Below, piece by piece: positions 19,042 to 28,675 of a DNA stretch of 64,000 nucleotides. The notes under the pieces are model-generated. The model was given only the letters and a program-made list of their open reading frames with translations, was not told the DNA's origin and searched no databases. The stretch comes from Legionella hackeliae (GTDB lineage: Bacteria; Pseudomonadota; Gammaproteobacteria; Legionellales; Legionellaceae): the NCBI RefSeq assembly GCF_000953655.1, contig NZ_LN681225.1, positions 2,445,001 through 2,509,000 on the forward strand, written 5' to 3'. The position numbers and the translations under genes are program-made. The stretch's first letter is position 1. Every line of letters begins with the position of its first letter.

Positions 19042-19202
19042 AAAAAACTCGAATGTTTATTTGAATTATCGCAATGATACTTGATTTTCCTTAATGAAAT
19101 ATTAAAGATGGCAAATTTTTTAACAACCTATCAAGTTGAAAAAAATACTTAACTAATTAACAATATCCAGCTGCAATATCAGCATTACCCTACAGGATGT
19201 TT

Positions 19203-19895
19203 ATGAACAAATTGATGAAATTAATAATTGCCTTGTCTTTAGTGAGTCCTTCTTTACTTCATGCAAGCTCTCTAAATCAAGTATATGCCGCCATTAATGG
19301 TGGAATTTTTCAAGCTAATTTTAATAGTGACTATTTGGATCAAACGGACATAATTCCCCAAAATATCAGTAATTCATCTTTACAAAATGGTTATACGGGT
19401 GGATTAGGGATAGGATCAACTCATACTTTCAATGCTTCTGCTTTTCTAGGAATAGAGCTTACAGGAAATATCGATAGCAACTCTGCTCTATACCAAAGTG
19501 GGGCTGCAACTACAGCGTTTTCTGATAACATCAAAATACGCCATCATGTCGACCTAACAGTGATCCCAGGGATAATGACCTTAGGCTCTTTTTTCCCTTA
19601 TTTAAAATTAGGCGTCTCCTATGCTTCCCTGCGTGATAAATTAATTTCCCCTGTGGGTTACAATCCAGTGATGACCCAATACCAAAGTAATAAAAATGTC
19701 TATGGTTTTGCTGCCGCTTTAGGGGTGAAACATCCTGTTAATGAACATTTAGGTGTATTTGCCGAAGCAAATTACCATGATTATGGCAATATAACATTTA
19801 GTAACTTCCAAAATTTCTCGGCTAATTACAGCCACTCTGCCCACCTATACACCTATGGACTCGTTGTTGGCGCCTCATACGCTATTAATATCTAA
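19203..19895 (+). CDS. Outer-membrane beta-barrel protein
   Basis: 230 residues from the ATG at 19203 (AGG seven bases upstream; the ATG at 19197 is too close to it). The signal peptide (to about residue 22, ...SLLHA) is followed by alternating amphipathic strands: VYAAINGGIFQANF, TGGLGIGSTHTF, AFLGIELTGNI, VDLTVIPGIM, PYLKLGVSYASL, YGFAAALGVKHPV, LGVFAEANYHDY and LYTYGLVVGASYAI. This is an 8-stranded OmpA/OmpX-like barrel with long Asn/Ser-rich outer loops. It lies 15 bases upstream of the protease gene and is likely co-transcribed with it. Confidence 0.78.
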   Translation: MNKLMKLIIALSLVSPSLLHASSLNQVYAAINGGIFQANFNSDYLDQTDIIPQNISNSSLQNGYTGGLGIGSTHTFNASAFLGIELTGNIDSNSALYQSGAATTAFSDNIKIRHHVDLTVIPGIMTLGSFFPYLKLGVSYASLRDKLISPVGYNPVMTQYQSNKNVYGFAAALGVKHPVNEHLGVFAEANYHDYGNITFSNFQNFSANYSHSAHLYTYGLVVGASYAINI

Positions 19896-19910
19896 ATGGA
19901 GGTAAATGGC

Positions 19911-21152
19911 ATGAACTACAAAATACTTCCATTGCTGCTTCTTTGCCTAAAACCCAGTTATGCAGAGGAACGATATATCACTAGTGAAGGGACTTATATT
20001 ATCCCGGACTCGAATAAAAGCTGGGGTAGGACGAATGATCCTAAAATTATGCATAATAATTTAATTTTATTTCAATCCATTGGTAATCGTAAGAAACCAC
20101 CAAAAACTTGCGAAACCCCTGCTTCATTAGCCTGCCTGTATAGTTTAACGAAACAAGTGCCTGGTTGCCCTATTAAAGGCACAACAGCCGTACCTAAAGG
20201 AGGTTGGGGAGCGATTGCAGTGGTGGAGGCTTATCATAATCCTTATGCAGAAAAAGATTTGAAGGTTTTTTCAGAGGAATTTGGTTTACCCTTATGCACC
20301 AAAGCGAATGGATGTTTTTCGGTAGTACATACTGGCAATCATATTCCACCATTTAATGCTGCATCAGCAGATGAACATGTTCTTGATATTGAATGGGCTC
20401 ATGCTATGGCCCCTAACGCTAAAATTATCATGGTTGAAGCCCAGAATGAGTCTTTTGAAGAGCACATAAAAGCTATTCATTTAGCAAGCCAACAAGTGGC
20501 TGCCTCAGGTGGAGGTTTAGTCTCAATTAGTTGGAGTATTTCTGAATTCCCGGAAGAAAAAAATTATGATGCTTTTTTCCAAACACCAGGCATAGTTTAC
20601 ATTGCGAGTAGTGGTGATTATTCTGCTCCCGCTCGCTACCCCAGCAGTTCTCCCTATGTTATTTCTGCAGGTGGAACGAGTGTCATTCGTGATGTGCAAG
20701 GTAATTTCTTGATGGAAACAGCTTGGAGTACTAACCCTGATACCCCTGTTGGGGAGAAATCCGGGGGTAGCGGTGGACCAAGTTTATATGAGTCTCGCCC
20801 CGCTTTTCAAAATTCTGTGATGCGCATAGTAGGAAAAGCTCGAGGAACTCCCGATATTTCCTTTAATGCAGATCCCAAAACTGGCGTTTGCGTTTACTCA
20901 ACAGTTCATGGTGGATGGTTAAAAGACGGGGGCACAAGTGTGTCTGCACCCGCCTTGGCAGGAATAATCAACTCAGCTAACCGACGTGCAAAAACAACTC
21001 AAGAGGAACTCACTTATATCTATAATAGCGCAATCAAAAATTATCACGCCTACTGGCATGATATTTTAGAAGGTAATAATGGCTTTCCCGCTTTAGTCGG
21101 TTATGATTTTGTCACAGGCTTAGGCAGCCCTCGAAGTTACAAGGGAAAATAA
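19911..21152 (+). CDS. Secreted sedolisin-type (S53) serine-carboxyl protease
   Basis: 413 residues from the ATG at 19911, which has GGAGG ten bases upstream; an earlier in-frame ATG at 19896 would destroy the signal peptide (MNYKILPLLLLCLKPSYA). Catalytic residues can be placed: Glu155 and Asp159 in D-E-H-V-L-D-I-E-W-A-H-A, the oxyanion Asp236 in S-S-G-D-Y, and Ser343 in G-G-T-S-V-S-A-P. This Glu/Asp/Asp/Ser set and the S-G-G-x-S-x-Y motif near residue 285 define sedolisins, which work at low pH. The usual ~180-residue inhibitory propeptide is missing; only ~90 residues precede the catalytic core. Secretion followed by action outside the cell or in the phagosome is inferred. Confidence 0.85.
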   Translation: MNYKILPLLLLCLKPSYAEERYITSEGTYIIPDSNKSWGRTNDPKIMHNNLILFQSIGNRKKPPKTCETPASLACLYSLTKQVPGCPIKGTTAVPKGGWGAIAVVEAYHNPYAEKDLKVFSEEFGLPLCTKANGCFSVVHTGNHIPPFNAASADEHVLDIEWAHAMAPNAKIIMVEAQNESFEEHIKAIHLASQQVAASGGGLVSISWSISEFPEEKNYDAFFQTPGIVYIASSGDYSAPARYPSSSPYVISAGGTSVIRDVQGNFLMETAWSTNPDTPVGEKSGGSGGPSLYESRPAFQNSVMRIVGKARGTPDISFNADPKTGVCVYSTVHGGWLKDGGTSVSAPALAGIINSANRRAKTTQEELTYIYNSAIKNYHAYWHDILEGNNGFPALVGYDFVTGLGSPRSYKGK

Positions 21153-21165
21153 AGGATCGATCAAA

Positions 21166-22809
21166 ATGCAAGAAAAAACGGAACTTAAGGAAGAGACCAC
21201 TTTCAATGAAGAGTTAATTTCAGAATTAATTAGTATGTATCCTCGCGATTATGCGGAAATGCATGCAAGAAAATCCAAGTGGCATGGCTTGAAGGAGAAA
21301 TTACCTCTTGCACTTGAATGCCTTAAAATATTAAAAGATAGAAAGGATACCGTATCTGTCGAGCTTTTAGGTAATTTGGCACATAACCTTGGTGTCTTTC
21401 ATACCCATGTCGTTGAAAATTATCCATTAGCTCTCGAGCTTCTCTCGTTAGCTGTGAAGACTAAAACAACCACAAAATCTACGTGTCCTGAATCAATTGC
21501 TTTATCTCATGCTCATTTAGCCGATTGTGCTTATCGTAATGGAGATTACGTATTGGCAATTAATCATTTTAATCTGGCGAATGAGGCTTATAAGCATAAA
21601 AAAGGTATTAAAGCCTGTGATCTGGAGCGCGCTTTTGTGCTTCATGCAAGCGGTAATGCCCATTACAATATCGGCGCTTATGCAAAAGCTTTAGATGCTT
21701 TTGCCGAAGCTAGAAAAATACGCTCAGAGTATCTGGACAAAGATGATATTGAATTTGCCTATCTTGAACATGATCACGCAGATGTTCTGATAGCGTTGGG
21801 GTACTATGAAGAAGCAGAACAGTTATTTAAATCGTCTTTAGAGAAAAAGAAGCGTTATTTTAAAACAGAAGATCACACCAATATTGCCCTTCTCTATCAA
21901 TGCCGTGCATTGCTTTATATCAAAAGCAGTCAATTTGATAAATCCAGAGATAATTTGCAGCAGGCTTATGGTATTTATGCAAAACACACCGAACATTTTG
22001 CTACAGAACAGCAACCTGATTTATTTCGTCATTATTTCTACAGTATTATTTTACAACTTGCTGCAGGCAATCTCACAGAAGCGGAATCTGAAATCACGGA
22101 TTTTAAATCTCAGTTACAATCCATTGAAGATAAAAAAAATCCTGTTTTCATTCGTCTTGCACAAGTCACTATTCGCTTGGCTCAATATCAAAAAAAACCT
22201 GAAGTAACAATTAAGCAATTAGAAGAAACAATTGGTCATTTTATTCCTGGATTGAAATTTGAAACAGCGGATCAGGTTCTTAGTCCGGATAATAAATTTG
22301 ATGTGGCAGGTCTATTAAGCCAGTACGGGATAGAATTATTTGTTCACCATAATTATCAGAACTTTGATGAATGCCTGAGCATTCTTCGTAAGGCCCGTGA
22401 ACTTAAAGAAAGTTTTTATTGTGCTTTACCTCAAGATACTCTCCCTCTTGGTACTGTTAATTACGCATTTAGTGATTATGATTTCGGTGTACTTTACTAT
22501 TTGTCCGCGTTGTCCTGTGATGACAAAGTTTTACGCCAGGAAAAATTGTTGACTTCTTATTTTTATTTCGAGGAAACAAGGAAGAAATTTTTGCAAGTAG
22601 GTATGGATAAAAATCATCCCAACATTGCCGCCTGTACATCTCAGGTAAATAAAGTAAAGGAATTATCTTCACAATTTGAAGAAGGAGCAGAGAAGAAGAC
22701 GACCATCCCCAAGCGTATTTCTTTTTTCCCTGCTTCTTTTGGTAAAAATCAATCTGTCGAAGAGGATTGTATCTTGAGTTTAGATACGATTATTAAGGAT
22801 TACCCTTAA
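21166..22809 (+). CDS. Tetratricopeptide-repeat protein, effector candidate
   Basis: 547 residues with no signal peptide or membrane helix. It is built of paired helices in the TPR/NB-ARC-associated style. Clear repeats include residues about 105-140 (SIALSHAHLADCAYRNGDYVLAINHFNLA), 148-185 (HASGNAHYNIGAYAKALDAFAEA), 195-225 (DHADVLIALGYYEEAEQLFKSSL) and 240-270 (LLYIKSSQFDKSRDNLQQAY). TPR proteins bind other proteins; in Legionella several are Dot/Icm substrates. The short polar C-terminal tail (from about 505) is consistent with, but does not prove, that role. It starts 13 bases after the protease gene with GGATCG upstream, so it is probably in the same transcript. Confidence 0.7.
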   Translation: MQEKTELKEETTFNEELISELISMYPRDYAEMHARKSKWHGLKEKLPLALECLKILKDRKDTVSVELLGNLAHNLGVFHTHVVENYPLALELLSLAVKTKTTTKSTCPESIALSHAHLADCAYRNGDYVLAINHFNLANEAYKHKKGIKACDLERAFVLHASGNAHYNIGAYAKALDAFAEARKIRSEYLDKDDIEFAYLEHDHADVLIALGYYEEAEQLFKSSLEKKKRYFKTEDHTNIALLYQCRALLYIKSSQFDKSRDNLQQAYGIYAKHTEHFATEQQPDLFRHYFYSIILQLAAGNLTEAESEITDFKSQLQSIEDKKNPVFIRLAQVTIRLAQYQKKPEVTIKQLEETIGHFIPGLKFETADQVLSPDNKFDVAGLLSQYGIELFVHHNYQNFDECLSILRKARELKESFYCALPQDTLPLGTVNYAFSDYDFGVLYYLSALSCDDKVLRQEKLLTSYFYFEETRKKFLQVGMDKNHPNIAACTSQVNKVKELSSQFEEGAEKKTTIPKRISFFPASFGKNQSVEEDCILSLDTIIKDYP

Positions 22810-22900
22810 AATGAATTAATCCTAAGAGGGGCATAGATTTATCCCGATCCGTGCCTCGGCTTAACGACTCCTTTTGGATTTTATCCCTTCATGAAAAGGT

Positions 22901-23020
22901 TCATTGACTACGGCCTACCTTCATACCAGTATACTGCTTTCCTTCAAACTCTTTAAATTTATTATAGGATTGCGCAATATCCTTACTCTTCGAACTGGTG
23001 GTTCCATCCTTTGTTTTCAT
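22901..23020 (-). CDS. Possible 39-residue basic protein
   Basis: A short frame starting with the ATG at 23020, directly behind a strong Shine-Dalgarno (GAGGGGA, 5 bases before). It encodes MKTKDGTTSSKSKDIAQSYN..., is Lys/Ser-rich and ends ...KVGRSQ. No known family is assigned. It fills part of the 318-base gap between the TPR gene and the GH81 gene, on the GH81 strand. A longer reading from 23095 is open but has no ribosome binding site. It may also be the remnant of a longer gene. Confidence 0.35.
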   Translation of the reverse strand: MKTKDGTTSSKSKDIAQSYNKFKEFEGKQYTGMKVGRSQ

Positions 23021-23127
23021 CGAACTCCCCTCTTTTCTTTTCGCTATACCTTTAAGTTTAGCAAACTGAGTTTTAATCAAATGGATACTGCGCATAAAGC
23101 GCAGTACGTAGACGAGTAGGAATAGAA

Positions 23128-26100
23128 TTAGAAACCACCGGGGAGGTTAATAGTTCCAGCTTTATCCGGTGTAGCAGGCGTAGAATTGATATAACACCCC
23201 TTAGATTTGTCACTAGTTACAGAGACAGCACCTTCTTTGCTAATTGCTAAAGTACAGAGATTGCTGTTACTACCCGAAATAGTCATCACAGAAGGACCCG
23301 CGATATTTTTAACTAAACACGCTGGATTCTTTGTGACTGGATCAGGACAACTTATACTGTTATTTATGAGTACCGTTTTAAAAGGATATCCTAAATAAAC
23401 CGTGTAGGCGTATTTTACCACCGGTGGTTCAGGCACATCTTCCCCACAAAAACCTCCTTTAATCTCTCCTGGCGGGATATTCTCTAATCGACAAACAAAA
23501 CTACCCTCTCGGTAAAAATTTACTGAGGCAGGAGATGCTTCATTATTATAAGCAACAACATAAACCCTATCACCCGAACCAAAAGCAGCAAAGGCAGGAG
23601 TATCGGCGTTAAGTGTTTTATTTAGATTTCCCAGAGCTTTCAAATTTTCAATCCAGTAATAAATACTAGGCTTAGACTCTCCCGGATCTGGAGTATTAGC
23701 TTGCGCATCAAAATAGGTCGTATAGTATTGTGATGCTTTAACGGGATCACCCAATGCTAAATATTTCAACAATGTGCCACAATACGCTGAATTTGATGCG
23801 TCTCCCGAGCAAGGATTTTTAGCATCTTCATTATAAGCTCTAGTCACAAAACTTGGCTCATACCCGAGATACAAAGAACCTGCACTGATAGGCAAAGTAT
23901 TCGATGCAAGATTTTGATAATAGCAAGGTTGTCCTGCACAGAAGTAGGTTGACCTATCCAGTTTCCCCCCCCAGACATTACCCACTAACAGATAATTTTG
24001 GCCGGTTGCACTGTTTGACCACCCAGTGGGGAAAACACCCGAATCAGGATTTTGATTAAAATGATAATGATTCAAGCCTTGTTCCTCTGTGGTGTATAAA
24101 TACAGACCAGTATCAACTATCGTTTGAGGTAAAGTGTTATCTCCATCATAGCTGACTCCATCAGTATTTAGCCCCCAAAGAATAATAGCTTGTGCAAGGT
24201 TCATAAACTCAGCACTATCTTCCTCATTGATATTGTCAGGACTGTAAGGCATACCTAAAGCTGAAGACAAACCAGCATAGGGGTCAAAACTGCGAAAATG
24301 AGGAAACTGGGTTAACTCAGTACTTTGATCTTGATATCTGTAATTACAAATATCTCGAATCAGTAAATTCACCATGGCTCCATATTGCTTAGCCCAAGCT
24401 TTATCGAATTGAGCAATGGTTGCAGCCCCGTCAACCAAATAACCCCAATGGAAAGGGTGATCAGTCAATGTGGTAGCCGTGAAGAAACCACTTGGGAATC
24501 CCATCATGGTGTACCACTTGTTATTGTAGCCATAAAACCAACTTCCCTCTGGGCGAGAACAATTGGAAGAACCATCAGAACAAGGATCTGTATAATTCAA
24601 ACCCGTTAGAAAGCTTGTGACTTGTTTTTTCAAATTTGCTAATAAATCATCACGAATTTTTTTATACTGCGGATTAGGAGTTGTTGTTGACCCCATTAAT
24701 ACATTCGCGATCTTTATAAGCTGTGCTTCTCGGCTTAATAACTTTCCTGTTGCATAGGTGTCAGTCCAGGGATTTTTTGAATCCAAATGAGGATCAGGGG
24801 GCAAGCTAAATGAGTAACTCGCAATTTTATCCAATTCAGTTTGGCTCAAACGATTTGGTAAGGCAGGCAATATTCCATGAAACGCAACCTCTGTGGAAAA
24901 CGATGATTTACCTTCTTGCCCTACTTCCCCTGGAACCACATAAGCATGCATAGTTCCTTTCAATGTCTGTATAGAGCCTTTATTACTAGCACAATTATCC
25001 TGGAATAAGCAGCTATTTTTCTCGCTGCTATTCATATTTTTAATTTGCCAGGGATAAAGCATCACCAATGGCTCTTTCTTTAGTGAAGCATTGGCATACA
25101 CCGTCTTTGAATCAAAATTAAAATGAGTAACAACTTGAGCATTATTTTTATCATATTCATAGCTAATAAACGTATTATTAATGAATGTGTAAGCATAAGG
25201 CTTAAATTGATTAGCCATTTCAATTGCAGTTGTATCGGAGGAAGCGGGAATCACTGCCAATGAAAAATAACGATTAGACTCTGAAATATTGATAGTAGTT
25301 CCCGGTACAATATTTCCACTTCCTCCCTGATTTATCGGCACAATAACTGAACCAGAACTGGTTTTCCAGGAATTAGTTTGTCCATCGGGATTGGTAAAAT
25401 AGCCATAGTAACGATAGCCAGAATCTGATGCATTTTTGGTTTTAAAAACGCTTAAGCCACTTTCCTGACTTAATAGTTTTGCATCTTGCGAATTGTTGAA
25501 ACGAAGATAAGATGTTGCCTGATTGTTTTTCTTTTCAACAAAAATAAATGGTGAGCCTTCAACAATATTAGCACTCAGTAATGGAGAATTATTACGGGCC
25601 CATGCTGCTTTCACCATCCAGTCTGAATACTCCTCAACTAAGGGAGCAGTACCTGCTAAATCGCCAGTCGTAACCGTAATATCCAGTGTATTATAATACC
25701 CTCTGTCAACATGGACATTGTCAATCTTTGCGCTTTGCAAGGGGATACCAAGAGACACCCCACCCTCTGTTAGTCTAACAGTCAGTGGATTAGGAATTAA
25801 TAATAGGGGTGAAAGATAATCGCTATCCTGAATTTGCCCCGCGGGTTTATCAACAGCTAATAGAGGTGTCCACCATACTCCTGATGTGACAGGTTTGTTA
25901 CCAAGGCCAAATTGGCTACCACGAAATATTGATTTTAGCGTGGAATAATTATCTATCAGTGGGTAGCCTGCATCTTTTGAAACACGGCCGGGATATTTTT
26001 GTGCAAGTTTGGCAATCTGCTGATCATCATAATAAATGCCTTGGCCTAATTGCGTTGCACTATGAGCTACATGACTTTGGGACAGAAAAATAATTGTTGT

Positions 26101-26151
26101 AAGTGACAAAATATTTTTTACAGTAAGTAACTTATTTTTTTTCTCTAACAT
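23128..26151 (-). CDS. Secreted GH81 endo-1,3-beta-glucanase
   Basis: 1007 residues. The signal peptide (about 1-32, ...SQSHVAHSA) marks it for export. GH81 landmarks appear in order: GVWWTPLLA and SPLLLIPNP near the N-terminus, YSFSLPPDPHLDS, DHPFHWGYLVDGAATIAQFD (the family's H-x-x-x-G-Y block), FPHFRSFDPYAGLSSALG, and the catalytic-site block N-E-E-D-S-A-E-F-M-N with Glu643/Glu644 and Glu648. The last ~130 residues are a separate Cys-containing beta domain, perhaps carbohydrate-binding. GH81 enzymes cut beta-1,3-glucan (laminarin, curdlan, callose), which is found in algae, fungi and some protist walls. A type II secretion substrate is likely. GAGAGGATCG precedes the ATG. Confidence 0.88.
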   Translation of the reverse strand: MLEKKNKLLTVKNILSLTTIIFLSQSHVAHSATQLGQGIYYDDQQIAKLAQKYPGRVSKDAGYPLIDNYSTLKSIFRGSQFGLGNKPVTSGVWWTPLLAVDKPAGQIQDSDYLSPLLLIPNPLTVRLTEGGVSLGIPLQSAKIDNVHVDRGYYNTLDITVTTGDLAGTAPLVEEYSDWMVKAAWARNNSPLLSANIVEGSPFIFVEKKNNQATSYLRFNNSQDAKLLSQESGLSVFKTKNASDSGYRYYGYFTNPDGQTNSWKTSSGSVIVPINQGGSGNIVPGTTINISESNRYFSLAVIPASSDTTAIEMANQFKPYAYTFINNTFISYEYDKNNAQVVTHFNFDSKTVYANASLKKEPLVMLYPWQIKNMNSSEKNSCLFQDNCASNKGSIQTLKGTMHAYVVPGEVGQEGKSSFSTEVAFHGILPALPNRLSQTELDKIASYSFSLPPDPHLDSKNPWTDTYATGKLLSREAQLIKIANVLMGSTTTPNPQYKKIRDDLLANLKKQVTSFLTGLNYTDPCSDGSSNCSRPEGSWFYGYNNKWYTMMGFPSGFFTATTLTDHPFHWGYLVDGAATIAQFDKAWAKQYGAMVNLLIRDICNYRYQDQSTELTQFPHFRSFDPYAGLSSALGMPYSPDNINEEDSAEFMNLAQAIILWGLNTDGVSYDGDNTLPQTIVDTGLYLYTTEEQGLNHYHFNQNPDSGVFPTGWSNSATGQNYLLVGNVWGGKLDRSTYFCAGQPCYYQNLASNTLPISAGSLYLGYEPSFVTRAYNEDAKNPCSGDASNSAYCGTLLKYLALGDPVKASQYYTTYFDAQANTPDPGESKPSIYYWIENLKALGNLNKTLNADTPAFAAFGSGDRVYVVAYNNEASPASVNFYREGSFVCRLENIPPGEIKGGFCGEDVPEPPVVKYAYTVYLGYPFKTVLINNSISCPDPVTKNPACLVKNIAGPSVMTISGSNSNLCTLAISKEGAVSVTSDKSKGCYINSTPATPDKAGTINLPGGF

Positions 26152-26344
26152 CGATCCTCTCCTTAGTATTAATGTTATGACGCTGGTATTAAATAGACTT
26201 TCACCTCCTTGTTACGATGATTTGAAAAAAACAAACAAACCACATAATGAATTACATGGTTGTATAAAAACCTTATACCGAGCAGGCTATTTTCGATTAA
26301 AACTAAATGCTAGTTGCCAGGCAGTCTAGCAATTTGAATTCCCC

Positions 26345-26659
26345 TCACAGGGAATAAGTGCCTTCCAGTTCTAATACTCGCCTGGAAGAATTAAATTGTC
26401 CGTTAAAACGTCTGAGAGCATCTTCACGCAATTTTGCCGCATAGTTATTTACGTAATTATCATAAGCCGCGTAATCCGTTAAATAATAAGCAACAGTAAT
26501 TTTTCTGACTTCTTTAGTTTCATTAAAGCGATCGAACAATAAATCCGCTTTTATAAAACCCTCTATAGCTAGTAATTCGTTAATATGCGGTTTTAGCCAA
26601 TTAATGTACTCTTTAAAAATTGTCTCATTAACTTCTAAATTAACTTCATAAACGATCAT
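26345..26659 (-). CDS. DUF4286-family protein
   Basis: 104 residues with a ferredoxin-like alpha/beta layout: MIVYEVNLEVNETIFKEY, then WLKPHINELLAIEGFIKADLL, then VRKITVAYYLTDYAAYDNYVNNYA. This is the pattern of the DUF4286 family, small cytoplasmic proteins of unknown function related to dimeric alpha/beta-barrel folds. It lies 15 bases after the OPT transporter and is the last gene of the 31.3-26.3 kb minus-strand run. AGGGA precedes the ATG. No catalytic residues can be named. Confidence 0.72.
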   Translation of the reverse strand: MIVYEVNLEVNETIFKEYINWLKPHINELLAIEGFIKADLLFDRFNETKEVRKITVAYYLTDYAAYDNYVNNYAAKLREDALRRFNGQFNSSRRVLELEGTYSL

Positions 26660-26674
26660 TACTATATCCCTATT

Positions 26675-28675
26675 TTAGACCTTACCACAAACGCGATGAC
26701 CAATCCAACCTGCCAGGATCAGTGTGGATAAAACACCTAAGACAATACCATAGGTATGCCAATCCCGACCAACGAGAGTTAAGGCATCTGGTGTATGAAA
26801 TATAGAAAATGGAATGGCTAATATCACATCGACTAATGCAGAACCCGCAACAAGACCGCACGCAATTAAAACTCCTTTTTGCTTGCGTTGGCGCTGTTCA
26901 TCCGCTTCTAAAGAGCGTTTATTAAGGCGCCATTGCACAACCATAGCTATCATGCCTCCTAGAAATAAAGGAAACGAAGAAGCCAGAGGCAAATACATTC
27001 CTATCGCAACGCCCAAAATAGATAACCGTACAACACGCGTTAATTTAAATACACGATTAAAAACAATAATCGCTAATATAATCCCTGCTCCAATAAACAT
27101 CATGGTCCAAGGCAAGGTATTACGGAAGACGGCTTCTGTAATTGCAGCCATTAATGCTGCCGTAGGTGCCGGTAAGGATTGGCTGGGATCCATTCCTTCA
27201 TGCGGCATAACTCCCGCTATTCCATACACGTCAAATAAAAGCTGCATAACCGGTGGAATCACCAACGAAGAGATAACAACCCCAACGAGTAACATCACTT
27301 GTTGCTTCCAGGGCGTTGCACCAACCAATTGGCCGACTTTTAAATCCTGCGTATTATCATTTGCAATTGCAGCAATTCCTGTCACTACTGATCCAATTAT
27401 TATAGTAATCGCCTCAGCCGCTCTAATTTGATTGTTTGTCAGAGGTAAAGGGAAGAAATGGTTCATCGCTGTTAATAATATCCAGGCTGCAAATAACATC
27501 CCTGCAATAACGACAGAACTCCCAGGACTTGCAGTAACACCCACCATTCCTGAAAAATAACCTGTTATCACTGAAAACAAAAATCCAATAATCAAGATAT
27601 ATAGAACAGCTCCAAAAACTAAACTTGGGGCAAAATTACCATCGAGTCCGACTTCTTCTAATGGAAAAATAAATTGAAAGAACAAAAATAGTATTGCCGC
27701 CATGATTAACACGCCAATGACGATAAATGGCATAGGTATATCTTTATCAGTGCGCGGCAATTGAGCATCCAAATGACTTTTTGCCATAAAAGCACGAAAC
27801 GAAACTTGCATACTTTTTATTAGAGGTTTTATTAATTTTAAAAAAGTCCAGGTTCCGGCAAAAAGCATAGCACCTATACCCAAATACCGCATTTCACTAT
27901 TCCATAAAAATCCAGCAGCTTGATCCGCAGGATATTGTTCAATGAATTGAGGGTAAAATTGACTAACAATGGGCATAGCGATTAACCAGGAAATGATGGC
28001 ACCTAAAAATATGCTTATAGCCATCTCATGCCCTACTAAATAACCAGCACCTATCATCGTTGCTGAAAACCCCGCCCCAAATCCAAATAAAGAGCGATTG
28101 GCAACAAACCAATAACTCCAACTGTTTGCAACAACTTTAAATCCAGTTTGTAAAAGCTCAAGAAGCCCACCTACTGCACCACCTAAGAAAATATCGCGTA
28201 TTCCTGCTTTTTCTGCAGAAGACTTTAGCACTTCAGCAATTGCACGTCCTTCAGGGAATTTTAAGGCAGGCTCATTCACCAAGACTCGACGCAAAGGAAT
28301 AGAAAATAATACTCCCAAAATTCCACCCGTTGCTGCGATGAAAAAATTGGTTAGATAATCAAAGCCATCCCAGTATTGGATGATAATTAAAGCCGGAATG
28401 GTATAGACAATTCCTCCAGCAACGGCTTCACCCGCAGAAGCCGCGGTTTGTACCGCATTATTTTCAAGAATGGTAGCATCTTTAAAGAATCGCAGAATCC
28501 CCATAGAAATAATGGCTGCAGGAATTGATGCAGAAGTTAAAATACCTAATTTTAATGCCAAATAAGCATTGGATAATGCCAATAACACAGTAAGAATAAT
28601 GGCTAGAACTACAACACGAACTGTTAATTCTGCAACTTTTTTATCCGCTGTAATAAACGGAATAGTTTTACTCAT
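26675..28675 (-). CDS. OPT-family oligopeptide/metal transporter
   Basis: A 666-residue inner-membrane protein with about 14-16 hydrophobic helices. The OPT hallmarks are near the N-terminus (ALSNAYLALKLGILTSASIPAAIISM), in EAVAGGIVYTIPALI, FPEGRAIAEVLKSS and in the C-terminal half (VTASPGSSVVIAGMLF, IANDNTQDLKVGQLVGATPWKQQ). Prokaryotic OPT proteins import peptides or metal-chelate compounds using the proton gradient. Its ATG overlaps the stop of the DUF3298 gene (ATGA), so translation is coupled. Linkage to hutI could mean it takes up histidine-containing peptides as fuel, but this is inference. Confidence 0.93.
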   Translation of the reverse strand: MSKTIPFITADKKVAELTVRVVVLAIILTVLLALSNAYLALKLGILTSASIPAAIISMGILRFFKDATILENNAVQTAASAGEAVAGGIVYTIPALIIIQYWDGFDYLTNFFIAATGGILGVLFSIPLRRVLVNEPALKFPEGRAIAEVLKSSAEKAGIRDIFLGGAVGGLLELLQTGFKVVANSWSYWFVANRSLFGFGAGFSATMIGAGYLVGHEMAISIFLGAIISWLIAMPIVSQFYPQFIEQYPADQAAGFLWNSEMRYLGIGAMLFAGTWTFLKLIKPLIKSMQVSFRAFMAKSHLDAQLPRTDKDIPMPFIVIGVLIMAAILFLFFQFIFPLEEVGLDGNFAPSLVFGAVLYILIIGFLFSVITGYFSGMVGVTASPGSSVVIAGMLFAAWILLTAMNHFFPLPLTNNQIRAAEAITIIIGSVVTGIAAIANDNTQDLKVGQLVGATPWKQQVMLLVGVVISSLVIPPVMQLLFDVYGIAGVMPHEGMDPSQSLPAPTAALMAAITEAVFRNTLPWTMMFIGAGIILAIIVFNRVFKLTRVVRLSILGVAIGMYLPLASSFPLFLGGMIAMVVQWRLNKRSLEADEQRQRKQKGVLIACGLVAGSALVDVILAIPFSIFHTPDALTLVGRDWHTYGIVLGVLSTLILAGWIGHRVCGKV

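Noticed and set aside
26814-27431. 205-codon plus-strand ORF opposite the OPT transporter gene
   Set aside because: It is a shadow of the hydrophobic OPT frame: its Thr/Asn/Ile-rich translation has no motif and no start signal.
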